Below are positions 34,301 to 43,277 of a stretch of DNA of 64,000 bases, in pieces; position 1 is the first letter of the stretch; each line of letters opens with the position of its first letter. The DNA comes from UBA1195 sp045598025 (GTDB lineage: Bacteria; Bacteroidota; Bacteroidia; Bacteroidales; WCHB1-69): NCBI GenBank assembly GCA_045598025.1, contig JAZLLH010000010.1, forward strand, positions 1-64,000, given 5' to 3'. A model generated the notes under the pieces. It saw only the letters and a program-made list of their open reading frames with translations. It searched no databases and was not told the DNA's origin. A program made the translations under genes and the position numbers.

Positions 34301-34741
34301 CTGGAAATACTCATTCCAGATACTTACATTGGAGACAGCAACGAAAGACTGATTTTATACAAAGAAATCAATACATTGAAAAACAAGGAGGATATTCTTC
34401 GTTGTCAAGAACGCATACAGGACCGATTCGGTCCCATCCCGAATGAAACCCTGGAATTATTCCATAGTCTCAGCCTGCGCTGGTTATCCAAGGAAATAGG
34501 CTTTGAAAAAGTCATGCTAAAACAAAAAAGACTGATATGCTATTTCGTCAAAGACGAACACTCCCCTTACTTTGAAAGCGAACAATTCCAGCATATTCTG
34601 AACTATATACAGAAGTATCCGAATCACTGCCGCATGAAGGAAGAACCGGGTAAACTCAGCCTCATATTCAACGGAGTATACGACGTATCCAGCGCCATAT
34701 CCGTACTGCTTCCTTTAAAACATACCGAAACGGAAGCTTGA
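31367..34741 (+). CDS. mfd: Transcription-repair coupling factor
   Basis: 1124 residues from ATG 31367; a TTG at 31349 in frame is less likely. N-terminal UvrB-like domain, an RNA polymerase-binding CarD-like domain (LQIGDYVTHIDHGIGRFAGLEK, in pieces: GDYVTHIDHGIGRF), and a RecG-like translocase with GDVGFGKTEVA (Walker A) and VIDEEQKFG (motif II). The C-terminal domain follows. It removes stalled RNA polymerase at DNA lesions and recruits UvrA. Typical size is about 1120-1150 residues. Confidence 0.95.
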   Translation: MKGDNAFFPLYKEQSKICSNLLQHAGERILLKGLCGSARAFFLKACAEQVSKGCMLVMISQKEEAAFFYHDLEILFQEEDKDTRDKQIFLFPSSYRSRTAEDKTDRFQMLLRTQVVEQLPQARIIVSYPEALCEKMVSRATLEKESLEIRCGENLSMDDIESFLSECDFEYSNFVCQPGDYAVRGGIIDVFSFLNEHPYRIVFDGDKVESIRLFDVHTQESLQQIPSIRLTARPAASAKQTGKISLFAMLPEGSSLWTDDLVSCCHSVDKNRDYFTDTDSDEYVQTFLDEKLFLREILNLPQVSFGNGKLQGKTTHTLEFHTKPQDSFNQNFDLLIDQWIDHYEKAYLNFFGSDNANQQKRILNILSEILKTNPRYKDFSEKEKQHWEKEVIRMAGFTLHEGFVDHDQKLAFYTDHQVFNRYHRYRIEDKFQNKNAMTLQELNSLQIGDYVTHIDHGIGRFAGLEKLDVNGHQQEAIKIIYKNNDILYISIHSLHRISKYSGKDGMEPTLSRLGSNHWNKIKERTKEKVKEMVIDLTRLYAERRQSEGYAFSQDSYLQQELEASFIYEDTPDQLKATRDVKQDMEASFPMDRLVCGDVGFGKTEVAIRAAFKAACDNKQTAVLVPTTVLALQHYHSFSERLQQFPCRIAYLNRFTTAKMKKEILEEVKSGKIDILIGTHRLLGKDLEFKDLGLLVIDEEQKFGVEAKEKLRSLKVNIDTLTMTATPIPRTLQFSLMGARDISIMQTPPLNRYPIQTEIHTFDEAFIREGISQEICRGGQVFFVHNRVQNLAEIAGIIQRNFPEQSIAVAHGQMEGSQLEKIMIDFIDGMYDILVCTTIIESGLDIPNANTIFINEAQNYGLSDLHQLRGRVGRKNKKAYCYLLAPPLHTLSENSQKRLRAIEEFSDIGSGFNIAMRDLDIRGAGNLLGAEQSGFITEIGYEMYQKILEEAIYELNNSRPEMQVREDISYVKDCTLETDLEILIPDTYIGDSNERLILYKEINTLKNKEDILRCQERIQDRFGPIPNETLELFHSLSLRWLSKEIGFEKVMLKQKRLICYFVKDEHSPYFESEQFQHILNYIQKYPNHCRMKEEPGKLSLIFNGVYDVSSAISVLLPLKHTETEA

Positions 34742-34778
34742 ATCTCCACTCTAAACAAGTTTGATTTACTCAACAAAA

Positions 34779-34809
34779 AAAGAGGAACGGTCTCTGACCA
34801 TTCCTCTTT
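34779..34809. terminator. Terminator between the convergent mfd and rplQ genes
   Basis: Arms AAAGAGGAA/TTCCTCTTT, one mismatch, then GGTC/GACC around TCT. On the minus strand a run of T follows, so it chiefly ends the ribosomal superoperon; it may also serve mfd. Confidence 0.85.
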
Positions 34810-34831
34810 GCTGTTATACGGCCAATATGGC

Positions 34832-35323
34832 TTATTCTGCCTTGGTTTCTTCAACTGCAGGAGCTTCTGCTGCGGGAACTTCTGCAGTTTCGGCTTTCTT
34901 GCGACCTCCACGACGGGTAGCCTTTGCTTTGGATTTCTGGCTACCTTTGTTCTGGGTGTAGGTTTCGTTGTAATCGACCAGTTCCATCATGCACATTTCA
35001 GCGGCATCTCCCAAACGGAAACCCGTTTTCAGAATACGGGTGTAACCTCCGGGTCTGTCAGCAATCTTAGTGGAAACGTTACGGAACAATTCGGTAACGG
35101 CTTCCTTATTCTGCAGATAGGAGAAAACCACACGACGGGAATTGGTGGAATCTTCTTTTGCCTTGGTCAACAAAGGTTCGACATATTTTCTCAAAGCTTT
35201 GGCTTTTGCAACAGTGGTATTGATTCTCTTGTTGAGGATCAAAGAAGCTGCCATATTGGACAACATCGCCTGGCGATGGGCATAGGTTCTGCCTAAATGA
35301 TTTACTTTTTTTCCGTGTCTCAT
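34832..35323 (-). CDS. rplQ: Large subunit ribosomal protein L17
   Basis: 163 residues, starting MRHGKKVNHLGRTYAHR. The core is the normal L17 fold; the C-terminal 40 residues are an added Lys/Arg- then Ala/Glu-rich tail, absent from the 127-residue E. coli protein and often seen in Bacteroidetes. Last gene of the superoperon, 3 nt after rpoA. Confidence 0.96.
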   Translation of the reverse strand: MRHGKKVNHLGRTYAHRQAMLSNMAASLILNKRINTTVAKAKALRKYVEPLLTKAKEDSTNSRRVVFSYLQNKEAVTELFRNVSTKIADRPGGYTRILKTGFRLGDAAEMCMMELVDYNETYTQNKGSQKSKAKATRRGGRKKAETAEVPAAEAPAVEETKAE

Positions 35324-35326
35324 GTC

Positions 35327-36328
35327 TTAATTTTCTTTTTCTAAATCCAACCTATATTTTGAAATATCCATACCGAAATCCAAACCTTTGGACTTCACTA
35401 ACTCCTCAAGTTCATTGAGGGACTTTTTACCGAAATTACGGAATTTCAGCAACGCACTGCGCTGAATCGTCACCAAATCACCCAAGGTTTCCAAATCTGC
35501 CGATTTCAAGCAATTCAAAGCACGCACCGAAAGATCCAGATCCGTCAGTTTGGTCTTCAGGATTTGACGGATATGCAAGGCATTTTCATCAAACTCATCG
35601 CTCAGCACGATTTCATCGCCATTCATCGTAATTCTGTCTTCGGAGAAAAGGATAAAGTGCTGTATCAACACCTTGGCTGCCTTTTTCAAAGCTTCTTTCG
35701 GATGAATGGAACCATCGGTCGTGATTTGGAGAATCAACTTTTCATAATCAGTCTTCTGTTCGACACGATAATTTTCAAAGCGGTACATCACATTCTTAAT
35801 GGGCGTGTGAATGGAATCAATAGCAATGACACCCGGTTCGTTGTGCAATTGACGGTTGTCTTCCACACTGACATAGCCGCGACCTTTGTTAATCGTAATC
35901 TCCATATCCAACTTCACGTTGGGTTCCATGGTGCATATGTGCAAATCTTCATTGAGGACCTGAAAACTGCTCAGATATTTGTTCATATCTCCAGCCTTGA
36001 ATTCCTCTTTATCGGTAATAACAAACCTGACTTTTTCTTCGGTCTGGTCTTCGATTTTTCCTGCCAAACGAATCTGTTTGATGTTCAGAATGATATCCGT
36101 AACATCTTCTATGACACCAGGAATGGAGGAAAATTCATGAGGGACTCCTTCGATCTTGATGGATGTAATGGCAAAGCCCTCCAAGGACGAAAGCAGTACC
36201 CTTCTCAAAGCGTTACCAATGGTTGTAGCATAACCGGGTTCCAACGGACGGAATTCAAACACGCCGAAAGAATCGGAAGACTCAAGCATCAGCACTTTCT
36301 CTGGTTTCTGAAAAGGTATGATTACCAT
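35327..36328 (-). CDS. rpoA: RNA polymerase alpha subunit
   Basis: 333 residues. N-terminal assembly domain (GYATTIGNALRRVLLSSLEG) and C-terminal domain with the helix-hairpin-helix NFGKKSLNELEELV that contacts DNA and activators. Located between rpsD and rplQ as in most bacteria. Confidence 0.97.
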   Translation of the reverse strand: MVIIPFQKPEKVLMLESSDSFGVFEFRPLEPGYATTIGNALRRVLLSSLEGFAITSIKIEGVPHEFSSIPGVIEDVTDIILNIKQIRLAGKIEDQTEEKVRFVITDKEEFKAGDMNKYLSSFQVLNEDLHICTMEPNVKLDMEITINKGRGYVSVEDNRQLHNEPGVIAIDSIHTPIKNVMYRFENYRVEQKTDYEKLILQITTDGSIHPKEALKKAAKVLIQHFILFSEDRITMNGDEIVLSDEFDENALHIRQILKTKLTDLDLSVRALNCLKSADLETLGDLVTIQRSALLKFRNFGKKSLNELEELVKSKGLDFGMDISKYRLDLEKEN

Positions 36329-36360
36329 ATTTTGTGTTTTTTTTAATGTTTACTAAGCGA

Positions 36361-36975
36361 TTATCTAGAATACAAGTCAACTATCAACTGTTCGTTGATG
36401 GTTTCTGGGATGGCATCTCTTTCCGGAACCATCATCAGTTTGCCGGCCATCATGCTTTCATCCCATTCCAGCCAAGGATACTGACTGGCGTTGCGACGAC
36501 TCAAGGAATCAGTAATCGCTTCCATAGCTTTGGAACGCTCGCGGACTCCGACCACATCCCCCACTTTCAGAGTGACGGAAGGAATGTTCACCACATTGCC
36601 GTTCACCACAATATGCTTGTGGGAAACCAACTGACGTGCAGCTGCACGCGTAGGAGCAATTCCCAGACGGTATACCACGTTATCAAGACGGAATTCAATC
36701 ATTTGCAAAAGGATTTCACCAGTGATACCTTTCTTGGCAGAAGCTTTATGGAAAAGATTTCTGAACTGGCGTTCCAAAATACCGTAGGTATATTTCGCCT
36801 TCTGCTTTTCCTGTAACTGCATTCCGTATTCCGAACTCTTTCCACCACCTCTTTTCTTGTTGGCACCATGCTGCCCCGGAGGATAGTTTTTCTTTTCCAA
36901 ATATTTGTCGGGACCATAAATGGGTTCCTTGAACTTTCTTGCAATCTTGGATTTCGGACCTATATATCTTGCCAT
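36361..36975 (-). CDS. rpsD: Small subunit ribosomal protein S4
   Basis: 204 residues. The S4 RNA-binding domain is visible in RLDNVVYRLGIAPTRAAARQ. The N-terminal zinc cysteines found in some bacteria are absent. A primary 16S rRNA-binding protein. Confidence 0.97.
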   Translation of the reverse strand: MARYIGPKSKIARKFKEPIYGPDKYLEKKNYPPGQHGANKKRGGGKSSEYGMQLQEKQKAKYTYGILERQFRNLFHKASAKKGITGEILLQMIEFRLDNVVYRLGIAPTRAAARQLVSHKHIVVNGNVVNIPSVTLKVGDVVGVRERSKAMEAITDSLSRRNASQYPWLEWDESMMAGKLMMVPERDAIPETINEQLIVDLYSR

Positions 36976-37018
36976 ATCTATCTTTTCTTCTAAAAGTTAA
37001 AAAAAATGTTGTTGTTAA

Positions 37019-37408
37019 TTATACACGACGTCTCTTCGGAGGTCTGCATCCATTGTGAGGCAACGGAGTGACATCAATGATTTCAGTCACATCTATACCG
37101 GCGGCTGCAACAGTACGGACAGCGGATTCACGACCGCCTCCCGGACCTTTTACAAAACATTTCACTTTGCGCAATCCTAAATCATAAGCAACCTTGGCTG
37201 CATCTTGAGCGGCCATTTGGGCAGCGTACGGAGTATTCTTTTTGGAACCCCTGAAGCCCATCTTTCCGGCAGAAGACCAGGAAATGGTTTGTCCAGCATT
37301 GTTGGTTATGGTCACAATCACGTTATTAAAAGACGCTTGGACAAACACCTTACCCACTGCATCTACTTTTACAACTCTTTTCTTCGTTACTTTCGTTGTT
37401 TTTGCCAT
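37019..37408 (-). CDS. rpsK: Small subunit ribosomal protein S11
   Basis: 129 residues, with the typical GPGGGRESAVR segment and the basic end NGCRPPKRRRV. Part of the 30S platform near the mRNA exit. Confidence 0.97.
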   Translation of the reverse strand: MAKTTKVTKKRVVKVDAVGKVFVQASFNNVIVTITNNAGQTISWSSAGKMGFRGSKKNTPYAAQMAAQDAAKVAYDLGLRKVKCFVKGPGGGRESAVRTVAAAGIDVTEIIDVTPLPHNGCRPPKRRRV

Positions 37409-37433
37409 ATTCCTTATTGTTTAAGCTGTCCTA

Positions 37434-37808
37434 TTATTTCGTTGCTTTCTTCTTGTTGGCAACTACTTTCTTTCTACCTTTACGTGTTCTCGCGTTATTC
37501 TTGGTGGATTGTCCTCTCACAGGTAAACCAAGACGATGACGAATGCCACGATAACAACCGATATCCATCAGTCGTTTGATGTTCATCTGCACTTCGGAAC
37601 GAAGCTCGCCTTCAATCTTCATCTCACCGATGATTCCACGGATGGCGGCCAATTCATCGTCGTTCCAGTCCTGAACTTTCTTGTCAAAAGAGATATCGGC
37701 CCTTTTCAGAATATTCTGAGCCGTAGTCCTACCTATTCCGTAAATGTAGGTTAAACCGATTTCTCCTCTCTTGTTTTTAGGTAAGTCAATACCCGCAATT
37801 CTTGCCAT
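37434..37808 (-). CDS. rpsM: Small subunit ribosomal protein S13
   Basis: 124 residues, MARIAGIDLPKNKRGEIGL... then YRGIRHRLGLPVRGQSTKNN and a lysine-rich tail that reaches the decoding centre. First gene of the alpha segment after rpmJ. Confidence 0.97.
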   Translation of the reverse strand: MARIAGIDLPKNKRGEIGLTYIYGIGRTTAQNILKRADISFDKKVQDWNDDELAAIRGIIGEMKIEGELRSEVQMNIKRLMDIGCYRGIRHRLGLPVRGQSTKNNARTRKGRKKVVANKKKATK

Positions 37809-37837
37809 ATACTTCTATTATTGTTTTAAAGTTAATT

Positions 37838-37954
37838 TTACCCTTGTCTTTGTTTGTATTTCGGATTCTTTTTGTTAATTACATAGACGACTCCTTTGCG
37901 ACGCACGATTTTGCAATCGTCTGATCTTTTCTTTACAGATGTTCTTACTTTCAT
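37838..37954 (-). CDS. rpmJ: Large subunit ribosomal protein L36
   Basis: A 38-codon frame, found by translating the minus strand between rpsM and infA: it starts MKVRTSVKKRSDDCKIVRR and ends NPKYKQRQG. Only one cysteine is present, so it is the zinc-free type. Confidence 0.95.
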   Translation of the reverse strand: MKVRTSVKKRSDDCKIVRRKGVVYVINKKNPKYKQRQG

Positions 37955-37977
37955 AATGCTGTATAAATAAATCCCTT

Positions 37978-38199
37978 TTAATTTTTGTATCTAAAAATAA
38001 TTCTTGCTTTACTCAGGTCATAAATGGACATTTCCATTTTCACTTTATCGCCCGGGAGGATTTTGATGTAGTGCATCCGCATCTTTCCGGATATGTGGGC
38101 GGTAACGATATGGCCATTTTCCAGTTCGACCCGGAACATTGCGTTTCCCAACGACTCCTTTACGATTCCGTCCTGTTCGATTGATGATTGTTTTGCCAT
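37978..38199 (-). CDS. infA: Translation initiation factor IF-1
   Basis: 73 residues forming a single S1-like OB fold (VKESLGNAMFRVELENGH, then GKMRMHYIKILPGD). It blocks the A site during initiation. Its ATG abuts the map stop codon. Confidence 0.97.
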   Translation of the reverse strand: MAKQSSIEQDGIVKESLGNAMFRVELENGHIVTAHISGKMRMHYIKILPGDKVKMEMSIYDLSKARIIFRYKN

Positions 38200-38982
38200 T
38201 TACGCATTTTTTTGATTTAACACTTCTTCTACAAACTCATATGTTGACAACAGCTCCGTACCATTCTCACGGATGGCAATCATGTGCTCGAAATGAGCCG
38301 AAGGCTGTCCGTCTGCAGTTCGGGTGGTCCATCCGTCCTTATCGAAACGGATATTTCTCACCCCAAGATTGATCATAGGCTCAATGCAGAGCACCATGCC
38401 CTTCTTTAAGCGAATTCCACATCCCTTGACACCATAATTGGGCACATCGGGCTTTTCGTGCATAGAACGGCCACAACCATGTCCGACCATCTCACGGACC
38501 ACTGAATACCCATAGGATTCGACATACGATTGAACAGCATGACCTATGTCTCCAATACGATTCCCGGCCACTGCCTGTTCTATGCCCTTGTACAGGGATT
38601 CCTTGGTTCGCTGGCAGAGCAGATGAATTTCCTCGGAAACGTGCCCCACTTCAAAAGTGTAACAGTAGTCTCCATGGTATCCGTTCTTGTAAGCTCCGCA
38701 ATCCACTGAGACGATATCACCATCCTGCAACTCCCGATCACTCGGAATACCATGCACCACCACCTCATTCACCGAAAGACAAAGTGCTGCAGGATATCCT
38801 TCATAACCTTTGAAGGAAGGCTGCGCACCATTGTCCCGGATGAACGTTTCGGCGACTTGGTCCAAAGTTTTCAAGGAAACACCCGGCCGAATCAGTTTGG
38901 CTACTTCGGCTAAGGTTTTGCCTACGATCAAAGCACTCTCTTTCATCGCATCAATTTCCTTTTCTGTCTTCAAGTGTATCAT
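38200..38982 (-). CDS. map: Methionine aminopeptidase, type I
   Basis: 260 residues. All five metal ligands are present: Asp in VSVDCG, Asp in YHGDYCYTF, His in VGHGCG, Glu in CIEPM and Glu in HFEHM. It removes the initiator methionine from new proteins. Placed between secY and infA as in many bacteria. Confidence 0.96.
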   Translation of the reverse strand: MIHLKTEKEIDAMKESALIVGKTLAEVAKLIRPGVSLKTLDQVAETFIRDNGAQPSFKGYEGYPAALCLSVNEVVVHGIPSDRELQDGDIVSVDCGAYKNGYHGDYCYTFEVGHVSEEIHLLCQRTKESLYKGIEQAVAGNRIGDIGHAVQSYVESYGYSVVREMVGHGCGRSMHEKPDVPNYGVKGCGIRLKKGMVLCIEPMINLGVRNIRFDKDGWTTRTADGQPSAHFEHMIAIRENGTELLSTYEFVEEVLNQKNA

Positions 38983-39003
38983 CTCACGTATGCCTTTTAC
39001 AAA

Positions 39004-40392
39004 TTACATCACCGAAGGAAGAGGAGTACGCCCCTTAATGTGACCGGATTTGGTCAAGCCATCATAATGTCTCATCAGCAGATGACTTTCAATCTGCTGC
39101 AAGGTATCCAGGATAACACCCACCATAATCAGCAGAGACGTACCGCCGAAAAATTGGGCAAACTGCTGATTGATTCCGAACAGACGGGCAAATGCAGGCA
39201 TAATGGCGACAAAAGCCAGGAAAATAGACCCGGGAAGTGTCACTCTGGAAATGATGTTGTCTATGAAATCAGACGTTTTCTTACCCGGTTTGACACCAGG
39301 AATAAAACCTCCGTTCTTCTTCATTTCGTCTGCAATCTGCACCGGATTGAAGGTGATGGCAGTATAGAAAAAGGTGAAAACAATAATCAAAACAGCGTAC
39401 ACCAAATTGTACCAGAAACCATTGTTGTTTGTCATTGCGGAAGCGAAGGCGCCCATGGTCTCGGTATTGTTGGAGAATCCCATAATCGTCAAAGGCAGGA
39501 ACATGATTGCCTGTGCGAAAATGATAGGCATAACACCAGCGGCATTCACCTTGATAGGAAGATACTGACGCTGCCCGCCATACTGACGGTTACCGACGAT
39601 ACGCTTGGCATACTGCACCGGAATTCTGCGCGTGCCCTGCACCAAAAGGATGCACACCAGAATCACTGCCACCAGAACAACGATTTCAATCAGGAAGGTG
39701 ACAAGACCGCCATTTCCGCTTTCTGCTACTTTGGATGCAAATTCCGCAGAAAGTGCGAAAGGCAGACGGGCAATAATACCAATCATAATCAGGAGAGAGA
39801 TTCCGTTACCGATACCCTTATCGGTAATTCGCTCACCCATCCACATGATAAAGAGCGTACTGCAGGTCAACACTATGATAGAAATAATCATGAAGGAAGC
39901 AGGCAGACTTCCGCCCATCACGGGATTTCCGTGAAAATCGTGAAACACACCCGAACTGAGTCCTACCTGATTGACCAAATTAGTGATGTAGGCCGGAGCC
40001 TGAATCAAGGTCACGACAATCGTCAACATTCGGGTTATCTGATTCATCTTCTTACGGCCACTCTCGCCTTCTTTCTGCAAACGCTGGAAATACGGGACAA
40101 CCAACATCAGCAACTGCACCACGATAGATGCGGAGATGTAGGGCATGATACCCAGTGCAAAGATAGAAGCATTAGAGAAAGCTCCTCCGGAAAACATATC
40201 CAGCAAGCCCAACAAGCCTTCGCGGGAATTGGCCGTGAATGCGGAATGGGACAAGGCCTGAACATTGACGCCGGGAAGAGCAATATAAGACCCTACCCTG
40301 AATATCAAAATAATACCTAAGGTATACAGAATCTTCTGACGTAACTCTTCTATGTGATAGATGTTCTTAAGTGTGGCTATAAATTTCTTCAT
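39004..40392 (-). CDS. secY: Protein translocase channel subunit SecY
   Basis: 462 residues with ten membrane helices. The start KILYTLGIILIFRVGSYIALPG and the plug region, and the cytoplasmic loop with KKNGGFIPGVKPGK, are characteristic. It forms the inner-membrane Sec channel. Its ATG is 1 nt from the rplO stop. Confidence 0.97.
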   Translation of the reverse strand: MKKFIATLKNIYHIEELRQKILYTLGIILIFRVGSYIALPGVNVQALSHSAFTANSREGLLGLLDMFSGGAFSNASIFALGIMPYISASIVVQLLMLVVPYFQRLQKEGESGRKKMNQITRMLTIVVTLIQAPAYITNLVNQVGLSSGVFHDFHGNPVMGGSLPASFMIISIIVLTCSTLFIMWMGERITDKGIGNGISLLIMIGIIARLPFALSAEFASKVAESGNGGLVTFLIEIVVLVAVILVCILLVQGTRRIPVQYAKRIVGNRQYGGQRQYLPIKVNAAGVMPIIFAQAIMFLPLTIMGFSNNTETMGAFASAMTNNNGFWYNLVYAVLIIVFTFFYTAITFNPVQIADEMKKNGGFIPGVKPGKKTSDFIDNIISRVTLPGSIFLAFVAIMPAFARLFGINQQFAQFFGGTSLLIMVGVILDTLQQIESHLLMRHYDGLTKSGHIKGRTPLPSVM

Positions 40393-40393
40393 T

Positions 40394-40840
40394 TTACAGT
40401 TTTATTGCGTTTCCACCTTGTGCCTCGATTGCCTCAATTGCTTTCTGAGAGAATGCGTGCACTTTCACTTCTAATTTTGCGGTCAACTCGCCCTTAGCCA
40501 AAACCTTTATCATATCTTTTTTGGAAGCCAGTCCATGCTGAACGAGGACATCCACATCAATGGTGGAAATACCTTTGTTATCATAAAGATATTGGAGTGT
40601 GGACAAATTGATAGGCGTGTATTCTACGCGATTAATGTTCTTGAATCCGGATTTCGGAACGCGTCTGTACAAAGGCATCTGACCACCTTCGAAACCAGGT
40701 TTGCGAGAATAACCGGAACGGGACTGGGCACCTTTGTGACCTTTGGTGGAAGTACCACCTTTACCAGATCCCTGACCTCTACCGATTCTTTTCGAATGTT
40801 TTGTTGCTCCTTCAGCCGGTTTTAAACTATGTAAATTCAT
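40394..40840 (-). CDS. rplO: Large subunit ribosomal protein L15
   Basis: 148 residues with the glycine-rich basic start GRGQGSGKGGTSTKGHKGA and FEGGQMPLYRRVPK. Confidence 0.97.
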   Translation of the reverse strand: MNLHSLKPAEGATKHSKRIGRGQGSGKGGTSTKGHKGAQSRSGYSRKPGFEGGQMPLYRRVPKSGFKNINRVEYTPINLSTLQYLYDNKGISTIDVDVLVQHGLASKKDMIKVLAKGELTAKLEVKVHAFSQKAIEAIEAQGGNAIKL

Positions 40841-40868
40841 ATCTCTTTATCGTACTTTCTATTTAAAA

Positions 40869-41048
40869 CTAAATTTCTTCTACTGTCACCAAGTGTTTCA
40901 CGACTTCGATCATACCCATGACCTGAGGAGTTGCTTCCACTTCGACAGAATGATGCATTTTTTTAATGCCCAAAGCAGCCAACGTCAATTTCTGTACTTT
41001 AGGTCTGCTGATTTGACTACGAATCTGTGTTACTCTTAACTTTTTCAT
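40869..41048 (-). CDS. rpmD: Large subunit ribosomal protein L30
   Basis: A 59-residue frame found by translating the minus strand between rplO and rpsE: it starts MKKLRVTQIRSQISRPKVQK and ends HLVTVEEI. Matches L30 in length and pattern. Confidence 0.93.
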   Translation of the reverse strand: MKKLRVTQIRSQISRPKVQKLTLAALGIKKMHHSVEVEATPQVMGMIEVVKHLVTVEEI

Positions 41049-41060
41049 ATTGCTCCTTTA

Positions 41061-41573
41061 TTATCCGTTAAACACTGTTGACAATTCTACACCACGCAGC
41101 TGAGCAACGGTGTAAGGATCTTTCAACTTCGTCAAAGCATCAATCGTAGCCTTCACCACACTGTGGGGATTGGACGAACCTTTGGATTTGGCCAGCACGT
41201 TCTTCACACCCACGCTTTCCAGCACGGCACGCATAGCACCACCGGCGATAACACCGGTACCCGGAGTAGCCGGACGAATGAAAGCAATGGCACCACTGTA
41301 CTTACCTTCCTGGGGATGAGGAATTGTACCATTGATAACGGGAACGTTCACCAAATGTTTTTTCGCGTCTTCAACACCTTTTTGGACGGCCACATTTACT
41401 TCTTTGGCCTTTCCGAGACCGTATCCGACGATACCGTCCTCATTGCCTATCACCACAATGGCCGAAAAAGTGAAAGTACGACCACCCTTGGTGACTTTGG
41501 TCACTCTCTGAACGCTGACAAGACGTTCTTTAAATTCGATTTCGCTAGTCTTTACTCTTTTAATTGTCGACAT
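41061..41573 (-). CDS. rpsE: Small subunit ribosomal protein S5
   Basis: 170 residues. Double-stranded RNA-binding N-terminal part (LVSVQRVTKVTKGGRTFTFSA) and the GYGLGKAKEV / GAIAFIRPATPGTGV blocks. Involved in decoding accuracy. Confidence 0.97.
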   Translation of the reverse strand: MSTIKRVKTSEIEFKERLVSVQRVTKVTKGGRTFTFSAIVVIGNEDGIVGYGLGKAKEVNVAVQKGVEDAKKHLVNVPVINGTIPHPQEGKYSGAIAFIRPATPGTGVIAGGAMRAVLESVGVKNVLAKSKGSSNPHSVVKATIDALTKLKDPYTVAQLRGVELSTVFNG

Positions 41574-41586
41574 TCTTCTCTCTGCT

Positions 41587-41949
41587 TTAGAAAATTAAAC
41601 CTTCTTCTCTCGCTGCCTCGGCCAATGATTTTACCCTGCCGTGGTACAGATATCCGTTACGATCGAAAACGACCGTCGTGATACCGGCTTCCTTAGCCTT
41701 CACAGCCAAACATTTGCCAACCGATTTGGCTTGTTCCACTTTATTCACTTTCTCAGTGTCCTTCAGATCCACCATAGAGGAAGCGGACACCAAGGTAACG
41801 CCCTTCACATCGTCAATGATTTGGGCATAAATCTCACGATTGCTTCTGAAAACAGACAATCTGGGGCGAGCTTCCGTCCCCTTGACTGCTTGCTTGATTC
41901 TATTCTTAATTTTAAGTCTTCTATAAGTCTTACGATTTTTCGTTCCCAT
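41587..41949 (-). CDS. rplR: Large subunit ribosomal protein L18
   Basis: 120 residues; RPRLSVFRSNREIYAQIIDD and the end VKSLAEAAREEGLIF are diagnostic. It binds 5S rRNA. Confidence 0.97.
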   Translation of the reverse strand: MGTKNRKTYRRLKIKNRIKQAVKGTEARPRLSVFRSNREIYAQIIDDVKGVTLVSASSMVDLKDTEKVNKVEQAKSVGKCLAVKAKEAGITTVVFDRNGYLYHGRVKSLAEAAREEGLIF

Positions 41950-41976
41950 CCTACTTGGATTTTATATGTTTCGACA

Positions 41977-42537
41977 TTATTTCTTTTCTGCAGATTTTCC
42001 TGCTTTCTTTCTGACGACCTCACCCTGGAAGCGGATACCTTTTCCTTTGTAAGGCTCAGGCTTACGATAAGATCTGATCTTGGCGGCAACTTGTCCGAGC
42101 AATTGTTTGTCGCAACTGGTCAGTTTGATGATGGGGTTCTTTCCCTTTTCCGTAACGGTCTCCACCTTGATTTCAGAAGGAAAATCAAAGATGATGTCAT
42201 GGGAATATCCTAAGGAAAGATCGAGTTGTTGTCCTGTAGCCTGGCATTTGTAACCGGTACCGACCAATTCCTGAACAACCGTAAAACCTTCGGAGACACC
42301 TTTCACCATATTGAACAGCAAAGCTCTGTACAAGCCGTGCATGGCATTGTGACGCTTCTGATTGTCACAAATGGTCAGATTCATCACTCCATCTTCCATG
42401 TTTAAGGAAACACAGGGATCAACATACTGTTTCAATTCACCTAATTTGCCTTTCACAGTCACGACATGGGATTTTTCATCCATATTGATAGTGACACCGG
42501 CGGGTATTGTAATGGGTAATTTTCCAATTCTTGACAT
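41977..42537 (-). CDS. rplF: Large subunit ribosomal protein L6
   Basis: 186 residues: MSRIGKLPITIPAGVTINMD and the C-terminal KPEPYKGKGIRFQGE motif, plus a short lysine-rich tail. Confidence 0.97.
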   Translation of the reverse strand: MSRIGKLPITIPAGVTINMDEKSHVVTVKGKLGELKQYVDPCVSLNMEDGVMNLTICDNQKRHNAMHGLYRALLFNMVKGVSEGFTVVQELVGTGYKCQATGQQLDLSLGYSHDIIFDFPSEIKVETVTEKGKNPIIKLTSCDKQLLGQVAAKIRSYRKPEPYKGKGIRFQGEVVRKKAGKSAEKK

Positions 42538-42552
42538 AATTCTTTCCTCCTA

Positions 42553-42951
42553 TTAGCTAACGTAACAAATCACTTCGCCACCCACATTCAGGGATCTTGC
42601 TTCCTTATCGGTAACCATTCCACGGGAGGTGGAGATGATGGCGATACCCAATCCGTTCAAAACACGCGGAAGTTCGTCAGCGCTGACATACTTACGCAGA
42701 CCGGGACGGCTGATACGCTGCAAATTGGAAATGGCACACTGTTTGGAAACCGGATGATATTTCAAAGCGATCTTGATGATACCCGGATTCCTGTCATCCT
42801 CAAATTTATAATTCAGGATATAACCCTTCTCGAAGAGAATCTTGGTTATTTCCCTTTTCACTTTCGAAGTAGGGACTTCCACTACTTTATGATTTGCCAT
42901 CACGGCATTTCTGATTCTTGTCAAATAATCTGCTATTGGATCCGTATTCAT
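42553..42951 (-). CDS. rpsH: Small subunit ribosomal protein S8
   Basis: 132 residues; DPIADYLTRIRNAVMANH and the end GGEVICYVS are typical. It binds 16S rRNA and in many bacteria represses the spc operon. Confidence 0.97.
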   Translation of the reverse strand: MNTDPIADYLTRIRNAVMANHKVVEVPTSKVKREITKILFEKGYILNYKFEDDRNPGIIKIALKYHPVSKQCAISNLQRISRPGLRKYVSADELPRVLNGLGIAIISTSRGMVTDKEARSLNVGGEVICYVS

Positions 42952-42969
42952 TTCTATTCCTTATTAATA

Positions 42970-43275
42970 TTACCAACTTGCTTTCTTAACTCCAGGGATT
43001 AAACCTTTCGAAGCCATTTCGCGGAAATCGATTCTGGAAATACCGAAAGTCCTCATATATCCTTTGGGACGTCCCGACAATTTGCAACGGTTGTGCATAC
43101 GAATGGGATTTGAGTTCAACGGCAACTTCTGCAAGGCGATGATGGCCGCCTCTTTTGCTTCGTAATCCGCAGTCTGACTACTAATAATTTTTTTCAATTC
43201 AGCACGTTTTTCGGCGTACTTAGCAACCAAATTGGCTCTCTTGATTTCTTTTGCTTTGAGTGACTCTTTTGCCAT
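42970..43275 (-). CDS. rpsN: Small subunit ribosomal protein S14
   Basis: 101 residues from the ATG at 43275 (MAKESLKAKEIKRANL). The frame is open upstream but that part overlaps rplE. It is the long, zinc-free form with only one cysteine (HNRCKLSGRPKGY). Confidence 0.96.
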   Translation of the reverse strand: MAKESLKAKEIKRANLVAKYAEKRAELKKIISSQTADYEAKEAAIIALQKLPLNSNPIRMHNRCKLSGRPKGYMRTFGISRIDFREMASKGLIPGVKKASW

Positions 43276-43277
43276 AA

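Noticed and set aside
38974..40320. Long plus-strand open frame (448 codons) opposite secY
   Set aside because: It is the shadow of secY on the other strand; composition is rich in His, Asn and Gln without any domain, and it crosses the secY-map boundary.
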